In this document: positions 43,988 to 53,373 of the stretch, piece by piece
Position numbering within the stretch: position 1 is the stretch's first letter
How the letters are laid out: the number at the start of each line of letters is the position of its first letter
Source of the DNA: JAAOZP01 sp038848185
GTDB taxonomy: Archaea > Thermoproteota > EX4484-205 > JAAOZP01
Assembly: GCA_038848185.1 (NCBI GenBank)
Contig: JAWCNV010000005.1
Coordinates: 37,953 to 101,952 of the forward strand
Direction: 5' to 3'
Length of the DNA stretch: 64,000 bases
Notes under the pieces: model-generated
The model's input: only the letters and a program-made list of their open reading frames with translations
Database searches by the model: none
Told to the model about the DNA's origin: nothing
Program-made: the position numbers and the translations under genes

Positions 43988-43996
43988 GCTTATATA
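43988..43996 (+). promoter_or_regulatory. TATA box of the second zinc dehydrogenase gene
   Basis: GCTTATATA lies about 26 bp before the ATG at 44022, the spacing of a leaderless archaeal transcript. Confidence 0.6.
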
Positions 43997-44021
43997 GAGT
44001 TGAAGCATAACCTTAACCGCA

Positions 44022-45101
44022 ATGAGGGCCGTTATGCTTAGAGGACCGTTCAGGCTTGAAATGATGGATGTGCCTAAGCCTGTTCCTAGGAGTGACGAGG
44101 TTTTGATACGTGTTAAAGCTGTCGGGATATGTGGAAGCGACGTCAGGTATTTTCACGGGGAGAACCCTTGGGCTCTTCACACTATCGGAAAAGATTTGAA
44201 GGAAACCAAGAGCTTCATACTTGGCCACGAAGTTTCAGGGGAAATAGTGGAAGCCGGAGAATGGGTGAGTAAAAAAAGGGTTTCTGAGAAAGTAGGTATA
44301 CTTGCTTTCAAAGGGTGTGAGGAATGCTACTATTGCAAGAGGGGTTTTCAAAACCTTTGCGAATACACGTTGCATATTGGGCATGACGGGAGGTGGGGAG
44401 ATGTGGAGTATCCGCCTGGGGGGTATGCAGAATACATGCCGATATGGGCGAGTAATGCTTACAAGCTTCCTGACAATGTTTCCTTCGAGGAGGCTACTCA
44501 GCTAGACGGTTTAGCAGTAGCAGTCCACGCAAATAATAGGGCAAGCATATCTCCGAGTGATAAGGTGGTTGCGATAGGGTGTGGAGCAATAGGCCTCATG
44601 GTTTTGCAGGTGGCTAAGACTAGGGGGGCTTCGAAAACCATAGCTTTAGACACATGGGATAAGCCTTTGGAAAAGGCGGAGGCTCTTGGGGTTGACCATA
44701 CTATAAACGTTAAGAAGAGCAAGGATTTTGTTGAAGAAGTTTTACGGTTAACTGGAGGCACTGGCGTAAATGTGGTTTTCGATACTGTTGGAAGTAGCGA
44801 GACGGTGAAAGCAGGCTTAAGCATGCTGGCAAGAATGGGCAGGCATATTTTGCTCGCGGTGACACCTGTGAAAATAGAGTTGAGTCTTACGGATATTGTT
44901 GGAGGAGAGAAAATCCTGACGTGTTCAGCAAACCATCTGTATGAAGACTATATTGTCGGAGTAGAATTGCTGGCTAGTGGACAGGTCAAGGTGAAGCCCT
45001 TCATCACGCACGTTATGAAGCTGGAGGAGTATAAAGAGGCTTTCAACATGCTTCTCCACAAGGAGGAGCACGGAGCCATAAAAATCGTTCTAAAACCATG
45101 A
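44022..45101 (+). CDS. Zinc-dependent medium-chain alcohol/polyol dehydrogenase
   Basis: A 359-residue MDR dehydrogenase with both zinc sites: catalytic CGSDVRYFHG (about 37) and GHEV (about 69), and the four-Cys structural loop GCEECYYCKRGFQNLC (about 98-112). The Rossmann motif AIGCGAIGL is near 183 and ALDTWDKPLEKA suggests NAD. The family includes L-threonine, sorbitol, xylitol and L-arabinitol dehydrogenases. Its place in the carbohydrate island favours a polyol or sugar. Confidence 0.88.
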   Translation: MRAVMLRGPFRLEMMDVPKPVPRSDEVLIRVKAVGICGSDVRYFHGENPWALHTIGKDLKETKSFILGHEVSGEIVEAGEWVSKKRVSEKVGILAFKGCEECYYCKRGFQNLCEYTLHIGHDGRWGDVEYPPGGYAEYMPIWASNAYKLPDNVSFEEATQLDGLAVAVHANNRASISPSDKVVAIGCGAIGLMVLQVAKTRGASKTIALDTWDKPLEKAEALGVDHTINVKKSKDFVEEVLRLTGGTGVNVVFDTVGSSETVKAGLSMLARMGRHILLAVTPVKIELSLTDIVGGEKILTCSANHLYEDYIVGVELLASGQVKVKPFITHVMKLEEYKEAFNMLLHKEEHGAIKIVLKP

Positions 45102-45244
45102 AGCATCAGCAAAACCAGAGATTGATAAAAGGTGCCTATGATACCTCGATCTGAAAGCCATTCGAGATAAATGTGCTCCATCATCTGGAAATTATTAGAC
45201 TAGGCTTAAACAAAAAGCTAAATATTATGTAAGATTCTAGAAAA

Positions 45245-45253
45245 GCTTATATA
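45245..45253 (+). promoter_or_regulatory. TATA box of the Thr-Pro-rich surface protein gene
   Basis: GCTTATATA lies about 27 bp before the ATG at 45280. Confidence 0.6.
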
Positions 45254-45279
45254 ATGGGAAGGGTTTTTCAGGTTTTGAA

Positions 45280-46479
45280 ATGAACAGTAAGAAGCTCCTT
45301 GTATTGACAACTACATTAACTATTCTGATGTTACTAACGCCCCTTTTTGCTAGCGCTCAGCCTTCTCTTAGGTACGGCAAGATAGACATATCCTTTGCTA
45401 CTTGCAACAGAGTGGTCTTCAGCTACTATGGAGATCCCAAGGGAAATTTGAGGATGGTGCTGTTCGGCCCCGGCTGGTCCTGGGATAACCTGTGCAGCAT
45501 GCATGACCAATGGCAGGTCATAAACGACTATACAAAAACAGATGGAGAATACACTTTGAAATGTGGCTCATACTGCAGCTTCGCCCAGATAACTTGGAAC
45601 ATGAAGGCAGCTGTTAAGGAGAACGTTGCTGTTTTAGACATGGTTGCCACTGCCGACAGCGATTCAAATCTGCAGGCGATAGTTCTAGAGTACTCTGCTC
45701 CAGTAGACCAGTTTGCTAAAAAAGAGGCCTATGTGTTGATAAGCGACGGATCAAAGAGCAAGATCACGTTTCCGGAAACACATGTATCGGGAGTATCCTC
45801 ACTAGGTAGTTTCCAAAACGCTGTCGCATGGATAGTACCCATGACAAGTAGCGAGGGAGTAGTGGTGGCAGTACTAGGTGAAAACTGGCCATTCGGATTA
45901 CAACTGTATGCTCAGGACGAACGTGAATGGGGCAACGCGTTCTACAGTCTTAGGTGGGCCCTGGCTTCCGGCTACATGTTCTCCGGAGACTCTTTAAGGT
46001 TCCTCGCCGTAATACTACCCTATGATAGCGCAAGCAAACTAGATGAAGCATGCAGCAAGGTTTTGAGCCTTCTAGACCTAATAATAGAGGGAACTCCCTT
46101 AGATGACGTTAAGACCCAACTCATAGGAGCCCCTACGCCCACTGCAACCCCAACACCGACACCCACCCCTACGCCCACTCCTACTCCTACTCCTTCACCG
46201 ACTGCTACTCCTACGGAAACACCGGCAGCCACGCCGACTCCCACTCCTACACCTACCGCAACACCCACTCCAACGCCTACACCAACGCCAACACCTACCC
46301 CTACTCCAACACCTACTCCAACTCCGACTCCAACTCCGACTCCAACGCCTACTCCAGCACCACTAGTACCTACTGAGCTATTAATAGTGATCGTCGTGGT
46401 CGTAGTCATCATCGTAGTAGTCTACTTCTTCGTAATCAGGAAACCAAAAACACCTCCACCTCCAACCCGTTCATCATAG
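45280..46479 (+). CDS. Anchored surface protein with long Thr-Pro linker
   Basis: A 399-residue protein. It has a signal peptide (about 1-27, ending ASAQ), a beta-rich ectodomain (about 30-240) with several cysteines (SFATCNR, LCSM, LKCGSYCSF), a short helical part (about 250-284), a linker of about 75 residues made almost only of Thr and Pro (about 286-360), a membrane helix (about 366-387) and a basic tail. The plan (signal, beta domain, helices, C-terminal anchor) recalls the surface family at 27.6-30.2 and 37.2 kb, but I cannot show homology. The linker would hold the domain away from the membrane and is a likely O-glycosylation site. The function is unknown. Confidence 0.8.
   Translation: MNSKKLLVLTTTLTILMLLTPLFASAQPSLRYGKIDISFATCNRVVFSYYGDPKGNLRMVLFGPGWSWDNLCSMHDQWQVINDYTKTDGEYTLKCGSYCSFAQITWNMKAAVKENVAVLDMVATADSDSNLQAIVLEYSAPVDQFAKKEAYVLISDGSKSKITFPETHVSGVSSLGSFQNAVAWIVPMTSSEGVVVAVLGENWPFGLQLYAQDEREWGNAFYSLRWALASGYMFSGDSLRFLAVILPYDSASKLDEACSKVLSLLDLIIEGTPLDDVKTQLIGAPTPTATPTPTPTPTPTPTPTPSPTATPTETPAATPTPTPTPTATPTPTPTPTPTPTPTPTPTPTPTPTPTPTPTPAPLVPTELLIVIVVVVVIIVVVYFFVIRKPKTPPPPTRSS
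46132..46365 (+). repeat. Thr-Pro codon repeat tract
   Basis: About 234 bp of ACN-CCN codon pairs, with a few Ala, Ser and Glu codons between them. Synonymous third bases vary, so the tract is not a simple hexamer at the DNA level, which suggests the protein sequence is kept by selection. The antisense frame reads as Gly-Val repeats and is not a gene. Confidence 0.85.
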
Positions 46480-46498
46480 AAAACAAAATAATAAAAAA

Positions 46499-46520
46499 TT
46501 CTTTTTTTCGTTTTATTTTC
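46499..46520 (+). terminator. T-rich transcription terminator
   Basis: A run of T7, then T4 and T4, starts 20 bp after the stop of the Thr-Pro surface protein gene. Archaeal RNA polymerase stops at such T-runs without need for a hairpin. Confidence 0.55.
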
Positions 46521-46672
46521 TGAATTTAAAAATAGCGGTAGTGTTAATTCGCTGAATAAAGCCCAGTGAAAGTGAGGGGTTTGAAATACTTGGGAGCCTT
46601 ACGTATTGAGGTCTTACTCTACATCAGAACTTAAAAGGAGGCAATACTTCTCGGTAATGGGAGTGGGTGGAA

Positions 46673-47632
46673 ATGGATGTTTTAACAATAGGAGAGACGA
46701 TTGTTGAATTCATAAGAAAGGGTGAGGATAGGCCTCATTACAAGACCGGGGAGTATATTGGTCCTTTTCCAAGCGGGGCTCCAGCAATCTTCATAGATGC
46801 AGCTTCTAGACTCGGCTTAAAATCAGCCATAATGGGTGCCGTTGGAGATGATGATTTTGGAAGGCTCTTGGTGAAAAGGCTGGCTGACGACGGTGTTGAT
46901 ATTACACATGTTTTTACCAGGAAGGGATATACGACTGGAATAGCCTTCGTAACATATTTCTCAGACGGAAGTAGGAAATTCGTTTTCCATTTGAAATATT
47001 CGGCTGCCGTCAAAATCAAGCCTGAAGACATAGATGAAGATTTTATAAAAATCTTTAAAGTGTTGCATATAATGGGTTCCACGCTCTCAATAGGCAGAAA
47101 GATTAGGGAATCATGTTACAAGGCTGTTGAAATAGCTAATAGGTCAGGGATGCTCATAACATATGACCCAAATCTGAGGCCTGAGCTGATAGAACCCCGA
47201 ATGATAAAGAAGATGTCAGAAAAAGTTTTAAAGGCAGCGGAGATCGTAATGCCTTCTAGAACAGAGCTTTTCAACTTAACTGGGAAGAATAATGTGGAGG
47301 ATGCTTCTAAAGAAATATTTAAGTATGGAGCCACTATCTTAGCATTAAAACTCGGGGAAAAAGGCTCATTAGGAATAACTAGGCAGGAACAAGTTTTCGA
47401 ACCAGCCTACACCGTCAATGAAGTGGATCCCACTGGAGCAGGAGACGCTTTCGACGCTGCAGTAATATATGGCTATTTGAAGAAGCGTGCTTTGAGAGAA
47501 ATCCTCAAATTCTCCAACGCTGTCGGCGCACTCAAAGTTACCAGAATGGGCCCTATGGAGGTTCCGAAAAACCTTTCAGAGGTCGAGAGATTTCTGAAAA
47601 CCAGTAGGAAGAAAAATGAAAAAACATGTTGA
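46673..47632 (+). CDS. PfkB family sugar kinase (2-keto-3-deoxygluconate kinase-like)
   Basis: About 319 residues from ATG 46673 (MDVLTIGETIVEFI); the GTG at 46667 is the alternative. It is a ribokinase-fold enzyme: GGxP-type substrate motif as PFPSGAPAIFIDAASRLG, LGADDD-like GAVGDDDFG, and the PfkB signature 2 DPTGAGDAFDAAVIYG (about 255-270), with the catalytic Asp. The sequence around ITYDPNLRPEL fits KDG kinases. KDG kinase serves the Entner-Doudoroff route and the breakdown of uronates. Fructo- or ribokinase activity is also possible. Confidence 0.85.
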   Translation: MDVLTIGETIVEFIRKGEDRPHYKTGEYIGPFPSGAPAIFIDAASRLGLKSAIMGAVGDDDFGRLLVKRLADDGVDITHVFTRKGYTTGIAFVTYFSDGSRKFVFHLKYSAAVKIKPEDIDEDFIKIFKVLHIMGSTLSIGRKIRESCYKAVEIANRSGMLITYDPNLRPELIEPRMIKKMSEKVLKAAEIVMPSRTELFNLTGKNNVEDASKEIFKYGATILALKLGEKGSLGITRQEQVFEPAYTVNEVDPTGAGDAFDAAVIYGYLKKRALREILKFSNAVGALKVTRMGPMEVPKNLSEVERFLKTSRKKNEKTC

Positions 47633-47755
47633 GAACAGGATCCTATTCCTTAAACCAGCTCCAACGCGAAATCCTTATGGTAACCTCTAGAGATAGAGTC
47701 AATACGGTCGGTTCCATCCTGATGATTTGGAAAAAAAAGCAGGGCTGGATGATTC

Positions 47756-49246
47756 CTACCTAAGGAGGCTCCAGAGAGGCCTTGGATTCTTGCTCTCACC
47801 CAGCACGATTGACTCCACACCAGTTATTTCACAGAAATACTTCAGCTCCTGAACTCGGTCTCCATGGACAGCGTGAATATGGTTAGCCGGAAACATTTCA
47901 ACGAACTCCTCGTATGAGCATTTTAACTTGGCATGCACATGCGGCCAAGTAGGGTCAGTCTCCGCGTTTATCTTTCTTCTAGTCTCATCGTCGAGCCCAA
48001 TGCTCTCACCCTTCACTATTATCATGTAAATCTTGTCGTTGAACAAGCCCAGTCTGGCGAAGGTAAGCTCTCCAGGACCGGCATCGAAAGAGACGGAGGC
48101 GCCTCCAGCCTTAAAGTAGAGTTCTAAAGCAGGGTGAAGCGTGACCTTCTTTAGATTATTCTCAGGATTAAAGCTTCTTGAAGCATACCAGCTCGCATGG
48201 TTACCCGAATTGCAGAAATCCCAAACGTCTAAATCGGGGTGGTAAAGCCTCACATCCATGAATAATACTGGTAAGCCACCGCTAACATACTTCAATATCT
48301 GCATGGTTAGGGCTGCGAAGGAATCGGCTTCAGTCGCACATACAGTCGGCTCCTTAGCACCATTCCAATCATAGGGGTCGTTTAGAAGCATCTCAGCTAC
48401 ATCAGGTATAACCACGTGTTCTGAAAGCTCTCTTTGACCCTTTATGCCGCAGAAATCGAAACCCATCTCCTCATTTATCTTCTTAACAGCCAAGTACATT
48501 CTTATTTGCTTGCCAAGCGTCTCCCTCGTCAACATTTTTCCATCGTACTTTATATTTCCCCTAAGCATTTCCTCCATCCATCTTAATCCCTTCTCCACCT
48601 CCTGTTCACTAACCTCCTTCATTTTCTCAACCAAAAGAAGCTGGTCCACTTGGCTTACCGTGGTTCCGAAATACCTCTGTATTGGAACAAGGTGGAAATA
48701 CCCTGTTTCCATCCCCATGGAATGTCCTCCATACATGCCGTACACTTCATTTCTAATGTTGGTTGCTGCAATCGCAGCCATAATCCACTTCTTCACCTTC
48801 TCTTTCACTTCAGGATCATCAGGATCTCCAACGATCCGGTGAGTCCTTAGCCCCGCTTGTCTCAATGCACCATCTGTTGCAAGTAGCCCCACATTACCAG
48901 GATACTTCCCCTCATTATTAGAGAGGCTGAGTATCGGCTTATCCTTCCCAAGAGTGTTCACGAAAGGCCAAACTAAGTACGGGAAATCCCAAACGTTATA
49001 GACAAGTATGACCTGCCTCACACCCTTGCTTAAGAACTCCTCTCCAACCCGCTTAGCAGAGTTTATTGATGTTATGAGTTCGGAGGAAACAACTGTTTGT
49101 GGGGCTCCTCCGTCAGCAAATTTTATAGAATCCTTTATGAACATACTCCAGTTTTCAACAACCTTATAACACTTATCATAGTAATTTGGGTAAACATGTT
49201 TTCTCTCATCAAGAAGCATTGTTAAACCTATTTTCGTGCTTTTCAT
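47756..49246 (-). CDS. L-fucose / L-arabinose isomerase family protein
   Basis: A 496-residue protein of the FucI/AraA fold. An N-terminal Rossmann-like part (VILVYNVWDFPYLVWPF, about 80-97) precedes the catalytic part. Likely metal ligands are Glu in GQRELSEH (about 275), Asp in TEADSFAALTMQ (about 308) and His in NHIHAVHGDR (about 467). The start KIGLTMLLDERKHVYP is close to proteins noted as L-fucose isomerase-like. It should interconvert an aldose and ketose, such as L-fucose/L-fuculose or D-arabinose/D-ribulose. It belongs to the carbohydrate island and is followed on the same strand by a Gfo/Idh/MocA and a polyol dehydrogenase gene upstream. Confidence 0.83.
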   Translation of the reverse strand: MKSTKIGLTMLLDERKHVYPNYYDKCYKVVENWSMFIKDSIKFADGGAPQTVVSSELITSINSAKRVGEEFLSKGVRQVILVYNVWDFPYLVWPFVNTLGKDKPILSLSNNEGKYPGNVGLLATDGALRQAGLRTHRIVGDPDDPEVKEKVKKWIMAAIAATNIRNEVYGMYGGHSMGMETGYFHLVPIQRYFGTTVSQVDQLLLVEKMKEVSEQEVEKGLRWMEEMLRGNIKYDGKMLTRETLGKQIRMYLAVKKINEEMGFDFCGIKGQRELSEHVVIPDVAEMLLNDPYDWNGAKEPTVCATEADSFAALTMQILKYVSGGLPVLFMDVRLYHPDLDVWDFCNSGNHASWYASRSFNPENNLKKVTLHPALELYFKAGGASVSFDAGPGELTFARLGLFNDKIYMIIVKGESIGLDDETRRKINAETDPTWPHVHAKLKCSYEEFVEMFPANHIHAVHGDRVQELKYFCEITGVESIVLGESKNPRPLWSLLR

Positions 49247-49356
49247 TGTACATCGGTAAATTTAGCTTTTCGTGGCTATTAACCTTTTTCTAGAAAAAGC
49301 ACCCTATCATGGATCTGCTTTTTATAAAGCCAAGGATTATTTTCCAAATAAATACG

Positions 49357-50514
49357 TTATTTTATTCCAAGTTTCTCGTTTATCTCTCTCTGGTAATCCT
49401 CAGTCTTGAGCGTCTCCACATCCCTAATGCTGACAGGTTTCTTTAGAAGTGCTGACTCATAGAAGCCTAATGGGATAGCCATATCTCTGTAAGCCTCTAA
49501 GCCATCTACCTCAGGAGCATGCTTATTCACAATAGAGTCGTAAAAATCATAGAGTTCTGTGGCAACAGTGTCCTTTATTCCGCCGGGAAACTTGCTATTC
49601 TTCTCTTCAGGCTTAAAATTTTCAAACATGTTGCTTATTAGCATGCTCATACTCCGCATTTCTACTGAATGCCCCTTCTGAATAAAAAGTCCTTCATCGT
49701 TTATAGAGCCCTTGGAACCGTATATGGTTCTGGACCACATAGATTTTCCTGGAGCAGATCTTGTCCAAAGCCATTGTGCATAAACATCCCCATCATACTT
49801 GACTATAGCCATCGTCATATCATCGACAGTCACTTCTACCCCATCCCTAACAGGATCAAAGGTCTTCTGAACCGCATAAACTTCCACTGCTTCTTTTCCA
49901 AGGTGATAGCGATCTAAATCTGCTAAATGAACACCTCCATCGAAAACCCAGCTTCCACCTGCCACATATTTGTCTTCTCGCCACCCCCAGGCTCCAGGGT
50001 TCCAGCTGGCTGACGACCAGACAATCATCCTAGGCTCTCCTATCAGCCCCTGCTCTATAGTCCAGCGGATCGCTCTGTTCTCTGGGCTTCGCCTGTAGTT
50101 CTCACCTACAGCAAGCACCCTGTTGTTTTTCCTCGCCTCATCGATAATCATTCTTGCAGCCCTCATTGTTATTCCTAAGGGCTTCTCTATCATGACATCT
50201 AAACCTTTACTGAGACATAGCGACGCCACTGTATGATGCACGTTATGAGGTAAAGCTATGTCAACAGCGTCTAGGCTCTCGCTCCTAAGCATCTCCGCAA
50301 CATCGGTGTAAACCTTTGGTTCAAAACCTTGGAAACATGCGACAGATTTTGCTTTTTCCCTAGCGAGCGATTCTTGCGTATCGCAGACAGCTTTTATCTC
50401 AAATATACTTAGACCTTTTGAAAACAACTGTCTAAACCCTTCTACATGCGCCCCCATCATTCCTCCACAGCCGATTAACGATATGCTCAGCCTTCTCAAG
50501 GAAACTACACCCAT
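49357..50514 (-). CDS. Gfo/Idh/MocA family oxidoreductase
   Basis: A 385-residue dehydrogenase. The N-terminal LIGCGGMMGAH is the nucleotide-binding motif, and VMIEKPLGITMRAAR (about 109) is the family's catalytic-lysine segment. GGSWVFDGGVHLADLDRYHLG carries the active-site His. It is longer than the relative at 39.6 kb and shares only the family pattern. It lies 110 bp upstream of the fucose-isomerase-like gene on the same strand and could act on the same sugar. Confidence 0.87.
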   Translation of the reverse strand: MGVVSLRRLSISLIGCGGMMGAHVEGFRQLFSKGLSIFEIKAVCDTQESLAREKAKSVACFQGFEPKVYTDVAEMLRSESLDAVDIALPHNVHHTVASLCLSKGLDVMIEKPLGITMRAARMIIDEARKNNRVLAVGENYRRSPENRAIRWTIEQGLIGEPRMIVWSSASWNPGAWGWREDKYVAGGSWVFDGGVHLADLDRYHLGKEAVEVYAVQKTFDPVRDGVEVTVDDMTMAIVKYDGDVYAQWLWTRSAPGKSMWSRTIYGSKGSINDEGLFIQKGHSVEMRSMSMLISNMFENFKPEEKNSKFPGGIKDTVATELYDFYDSIVNKHAPEVDGLEAYRDMAIPLGFYESALLKKPVSIRDVETLKTEDYQREINEKLGIK

Positions 50515-50639
50515 TAAGGCGGCTTCACACGATTATAAAAAGATTCGTAAAGACTTCAAAATACAGAACACGAAACGTTAGAGTTTATTGTGAAACATTA
50601 TCAGCTCCCGTTTTAACATCTTACAACCGACTGGTTAAA

Positions 50640-51662
50640 CTATGGTTTTATCAGAACCTTTACTGCCTTCTTCCTTCTTTCAGCTAAGTCTTTAAACACT
50701 TCTGGAGCCTCTTCGACATTGTGAACATGAGATATTATCGGCTTAAGCCTAAGGCTTCCTGAGGAAGCTAGCTCAACTGCTCTTTGAAAAGTATAGGGGC
50801 TCCTGTAGGATGCAAATACTGAAGCCTCCTTATCGTAGAGTTCGAAAGGCTTAACATGCCAAACATCCTGCTCAGGAGCCACGCCGAAAATCAATAGCCT
50901 GCCTCCTCTCCTAACAAGCCTGAAGGCAGTCTCTACGGCGGAGGAGCTTCCAACACATTCGATTGAAACATCTGCTCCAAGACCATTTGTAGCATCAAGT
51001 ATAGTCTCCTCAGGGTCCTGCTGCACAGTGTTTACAACGAGGCTTGCCCCAAGCTCCTGCGCCAGCCTAAGCCTGTCTTCAACCATATCTAGGGCAAAAA
51101 TCTTCGACGCACCATAATGCTTAACCACCTGCAACATGAGTAGGCCGATTGGCCCGGCACCAACAATCGCTACACTACTTCCAACCGGAATACTAACGTT
51201 GTCCACGCCCCTGATTATGCAGGCTAACGGTTCGATTAAAGCAGCCTCCTCGAAAGACATTTCTCCAGGAATCCTGTAGACGTTCTGCTCAGGTGCCTTA
51301 ACGTATTTCGCGAAAGCACCGTCCATGGTCACGCCTATCGTTTGAATATTCTCGCAAAAGAAGTTTCTCTCACTCATCCTGCAGTACTTGCATTTTCCAC
51401 ACAGGATGTTTGGCTCTGCAACAACATGGTCCCCTGTTTTCAAACTATTAACTTTCGAACCGGTTTGCACAACCGTGCCTGAAAACTCGTGCCCCAATAC
51501 TAGAGGCGTTTTAACCTTCCACTCCCCCTTGAAGAAGTGGAGGTCTGTCCCACATACTCCGCACGCCCCAACCTCAATCAGAACATCGTTTTCACTTATC
51601 TTCGGCACATCCTTATCGATTACCCTAAGGTCTCCAACCCCGAAAAGAGACGCAGCCCTCAT
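50640..51662 (-). CDS. Zinc-dependent medium-chain dehydrogenase (threonine/sorbitol type)
   Basis: About 340 residues from the ATG at 51662 (MRAASLFGVGDLRV), the usual start for this family; the longest frame would add 24 residues that look unlike the family. Catalytic zinc: CGVCGTDLHFFKG and GHEF; structural zinc: CGKCKYC...NFFC; Rossmann motif AIVGAGPIGLL; FALDMVEDRLRLA suggests NAD. Candidates are L-threonine, sorbitol or xylitol dehydrogenase. It reads away from the GH1 gene. Confidence 0.88.
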   Translation of the reverse strand: MRAASLFGVGDLRVIDKDVPKISENDVLIEVGACGVCGTDLHFFKGEWKVKTPLVLGHEFSGTVVQTGSKVNSLKTGDHVVAEPNILCGKCKYCRMSERNFFCENIQTIGVTMDGAFAKYVKAPEQNVYRIPGEMSFEEAALIEPLACIIRGVDNVSIPVGSSVAIVGAGPIGLLMLQVVKHYGASKIFALDMVEDRLRLAQELGASLVVNTVQQDPEETILDATNGLGADVSIECVGSSSAVETAFRLVRRGGRLLIFGVAPEQDVWHVKPFELYDKEASVFASYRSPYTFQRAVELASSGSLRLKPIISHVHNVEEAPEVFKDLAERRKKAVKVLIKP

Positions 51663-51807
51663 AATAGTGGCTCCGCAAGCCTGCTCATATAAGAGTTGCC
51701 TACAGATTTCTGTAGCCCAGCTGCCCCTTATCATATACTCACATTACCCGTTTAAAGGGAAACGGGGAAAATCAGCATCCCATGCTCCTACCATTTCTTC
51801 CGAAAAA

Positions 51808-51820
51808 GGTTTATAATAAG
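51808..51820 (+). promoter_or_regulatory. TATA box of the GH1 gene
   Basis: GGTTTATAATAAG lies about 28 bp before the ATG at 51843, the spacing of a leaderless or nearly leaderless transcript. Confidence 0.5.
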
Positions 51821-51842
51821 AATTTTAACTGAGTTTTCTGAA

Positions 51843-53336
51843 ATGAACAGGTTTCCGAAGCGTTTCATGTGGGGAATATCCATGGCAGCCTTCCAATACG
51901 AGATGGGTGCTTCTGGAGAAGACTTGGATCCCAACAGCGACTGGTACGTCTGGCTTCATGACAAGAGGAACATAGAGTCTAGGATTGCGAGCGGAGACCT
52001 GCCTGAACAGGGCCCAGGATACTGGAGACTTTACAGAGAGGACCATAGATGGGCAGAGTGGATGGGCCTTAATGCTTGGCGTATGAACCCGGAGTGGAGC
52101 AGAATCTTCCCGAAATCCACGAAGGAAGTCAAGGTGCCAGTAGTTTCTGATGAAGAGGGGATAAAAGACGTGCAGGTAGATGAAGCTGCTTTAAGAAAGC
52201 TGGATAGTCTTGCAAACAAGAATGCTGTCAGACACTATAGAGAGATCTTTAGAGACGTGAAGGCAAGGAGAATGAAGCTAATACTCAACCTGTACCATTG
52301 GCCGCTGCCAATATGGATACACAACCCTATAAGGGCAAGAGAAACAGGCCTTAAGGACGGGCCAAGAGGATGGATGGATGATGAGACAGTGGTTGAATTC
52401 GCGAAGTTCGCCGCCTACGTGGCCTGGAAGTTTCAAGATGTTGTCGACATGTGGAGCACGTTGAACGAGCCGAGCGTCATATGGAGCATAGGTTACATGT
52501 CAAACAGGTTCCCGCCAGGAGTAGTGGATCCTAAAGCAGCAGAACACGTTGCATTTAACATGGTTCAGGCACATGTAAGAGCCTACGACCAGGTAAAGAG
52601 GATTGTTGGAAAGAAGGCGAGGGTCGGCGTGATATATGTTACCAGCCCTGCTGAGCCGCTTACCGATTCCGAGGAAGACAAGAAGGCAGCAGAGATATGT
52701 GACGAGGTTTCTACAAGATGGTTCTTCAACGCAGTAATAGACGGAGTCATTAGAAAAGGCTTCTTCGGAGAGGAAGTGAAGAGACGTGACTTGAAAAACA
52801 GGGTTGACTGGATAGGAGTAAACTATTATTCAAGGAATGTGGTTAAGCATGTTGATCAACCCCCCTACTTCGAGACCCTGAAAAACTATGGCTTTTCTTG
52901 CCAACCCTCCTCGAAATCTGCTGCCGGGAGACCTACCACTGAAACCGGTTGGGAGATATATCCGGAAGGCATTAGGAAAGCATTAAACTTTTACAGGAAG
53001 TATGAAAAACCCCTTATAGTTGCTGAAAACGGCATAGCAGACTTCAGAGATAGACATAGAGCATGGTATACCGTATCCCATTTGCACAACGTTCTCCTTG
53101 CGATTAAAGACGGCTTAAACGTGGTAGGATATCTCCATTGGAGCCTGATAGACAACTTAGAGTGGGCCTCTGGCTTCAGAATGAGATTCGGATTAATCTA
53201 CGTAGACATGAAGACCAAGAAAAGGCACCCTAGGCCAAGTGCCTATGTTTACCGAGACATTGTTAAAAACAACGCATTACCTGAATACCTTGAAGAATAC
53301 TCTAAGTACCCTAATATCTGGACCGAGACAACCTAA
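51843..53336 (+). CDS. GH1 beta-glycosidase (LacS-like)
   Basis: A 497-residue family-1 glycosidase of the archaeal type, close in plan to Sulfolobus LacS. The opening FPKRFMWGISMAAFQYEMG is typical. The acid/base Glu209 lies in STLNEPSV and the nucleophile Glu396 in VAENGIAD; YHWPLPIWIH and YLHWSLIDNLEW line the sugar site. It splits beta-linked glucose, galactose or xylose from oligosaccharides. There is no signal peptide, so it acts in the cell. It closes the carbohydrate island. Confidence 0.94.
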   Translation: MNRFPKRFMWGISMAAFQYEMGASGEDLDPNSDWYVWLHDKRNIESRIASGDLPEQGPGYWRLYREDHRWAEWMGLNAWRMNPEWSRIFPKSTKEVKVPVVSDEEGIKDVQVDEAALRKLDSLANKNAVRHYREIFRDVKARRMKLILNLYHWPLPIWIHNPIRARETGLKDGPRGWMDDETVVEFAKFAAYVAWKFQDVVDMWSTLNEPSVIWSIGYMSNRFPPGVVDPKAAEHVAFNMVQAHVRAYDQVKRIVGKKARVGVIYVTSPAEPLTDSEEDKKAAEICDEVSTRWFFNAVIDGVIRKGFFGEEVKRRDLKNRVDWIGVNYYSRNVVKHVDQPPYFETLKNYGFSCQPSSKSAAGRPTTETGWEIYPEGIRKALNFYRKYEKPLIVAENGIADFRDRHRAWYTVSHLHNVLLAIKDGLNVVGYLHWSLIDNLEWASGFRMRFGLIYVDMKTKKRHPRPSAYVYRDIVKNNALPEYLEEYSKYPNIWTETT

Positions 53337-53373
53337 ACTCGCCTCCCAGAAGCTCGTCGCTCAGATTTATTTT

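Noticed and set aside
46020..46412. Minus-strand open frame of Gly-Val repeats
   Set aside because: It is the antisense of the Thr-Pro codon tract of the surface protein gene; its composition follows from that tract and it has no start signals.
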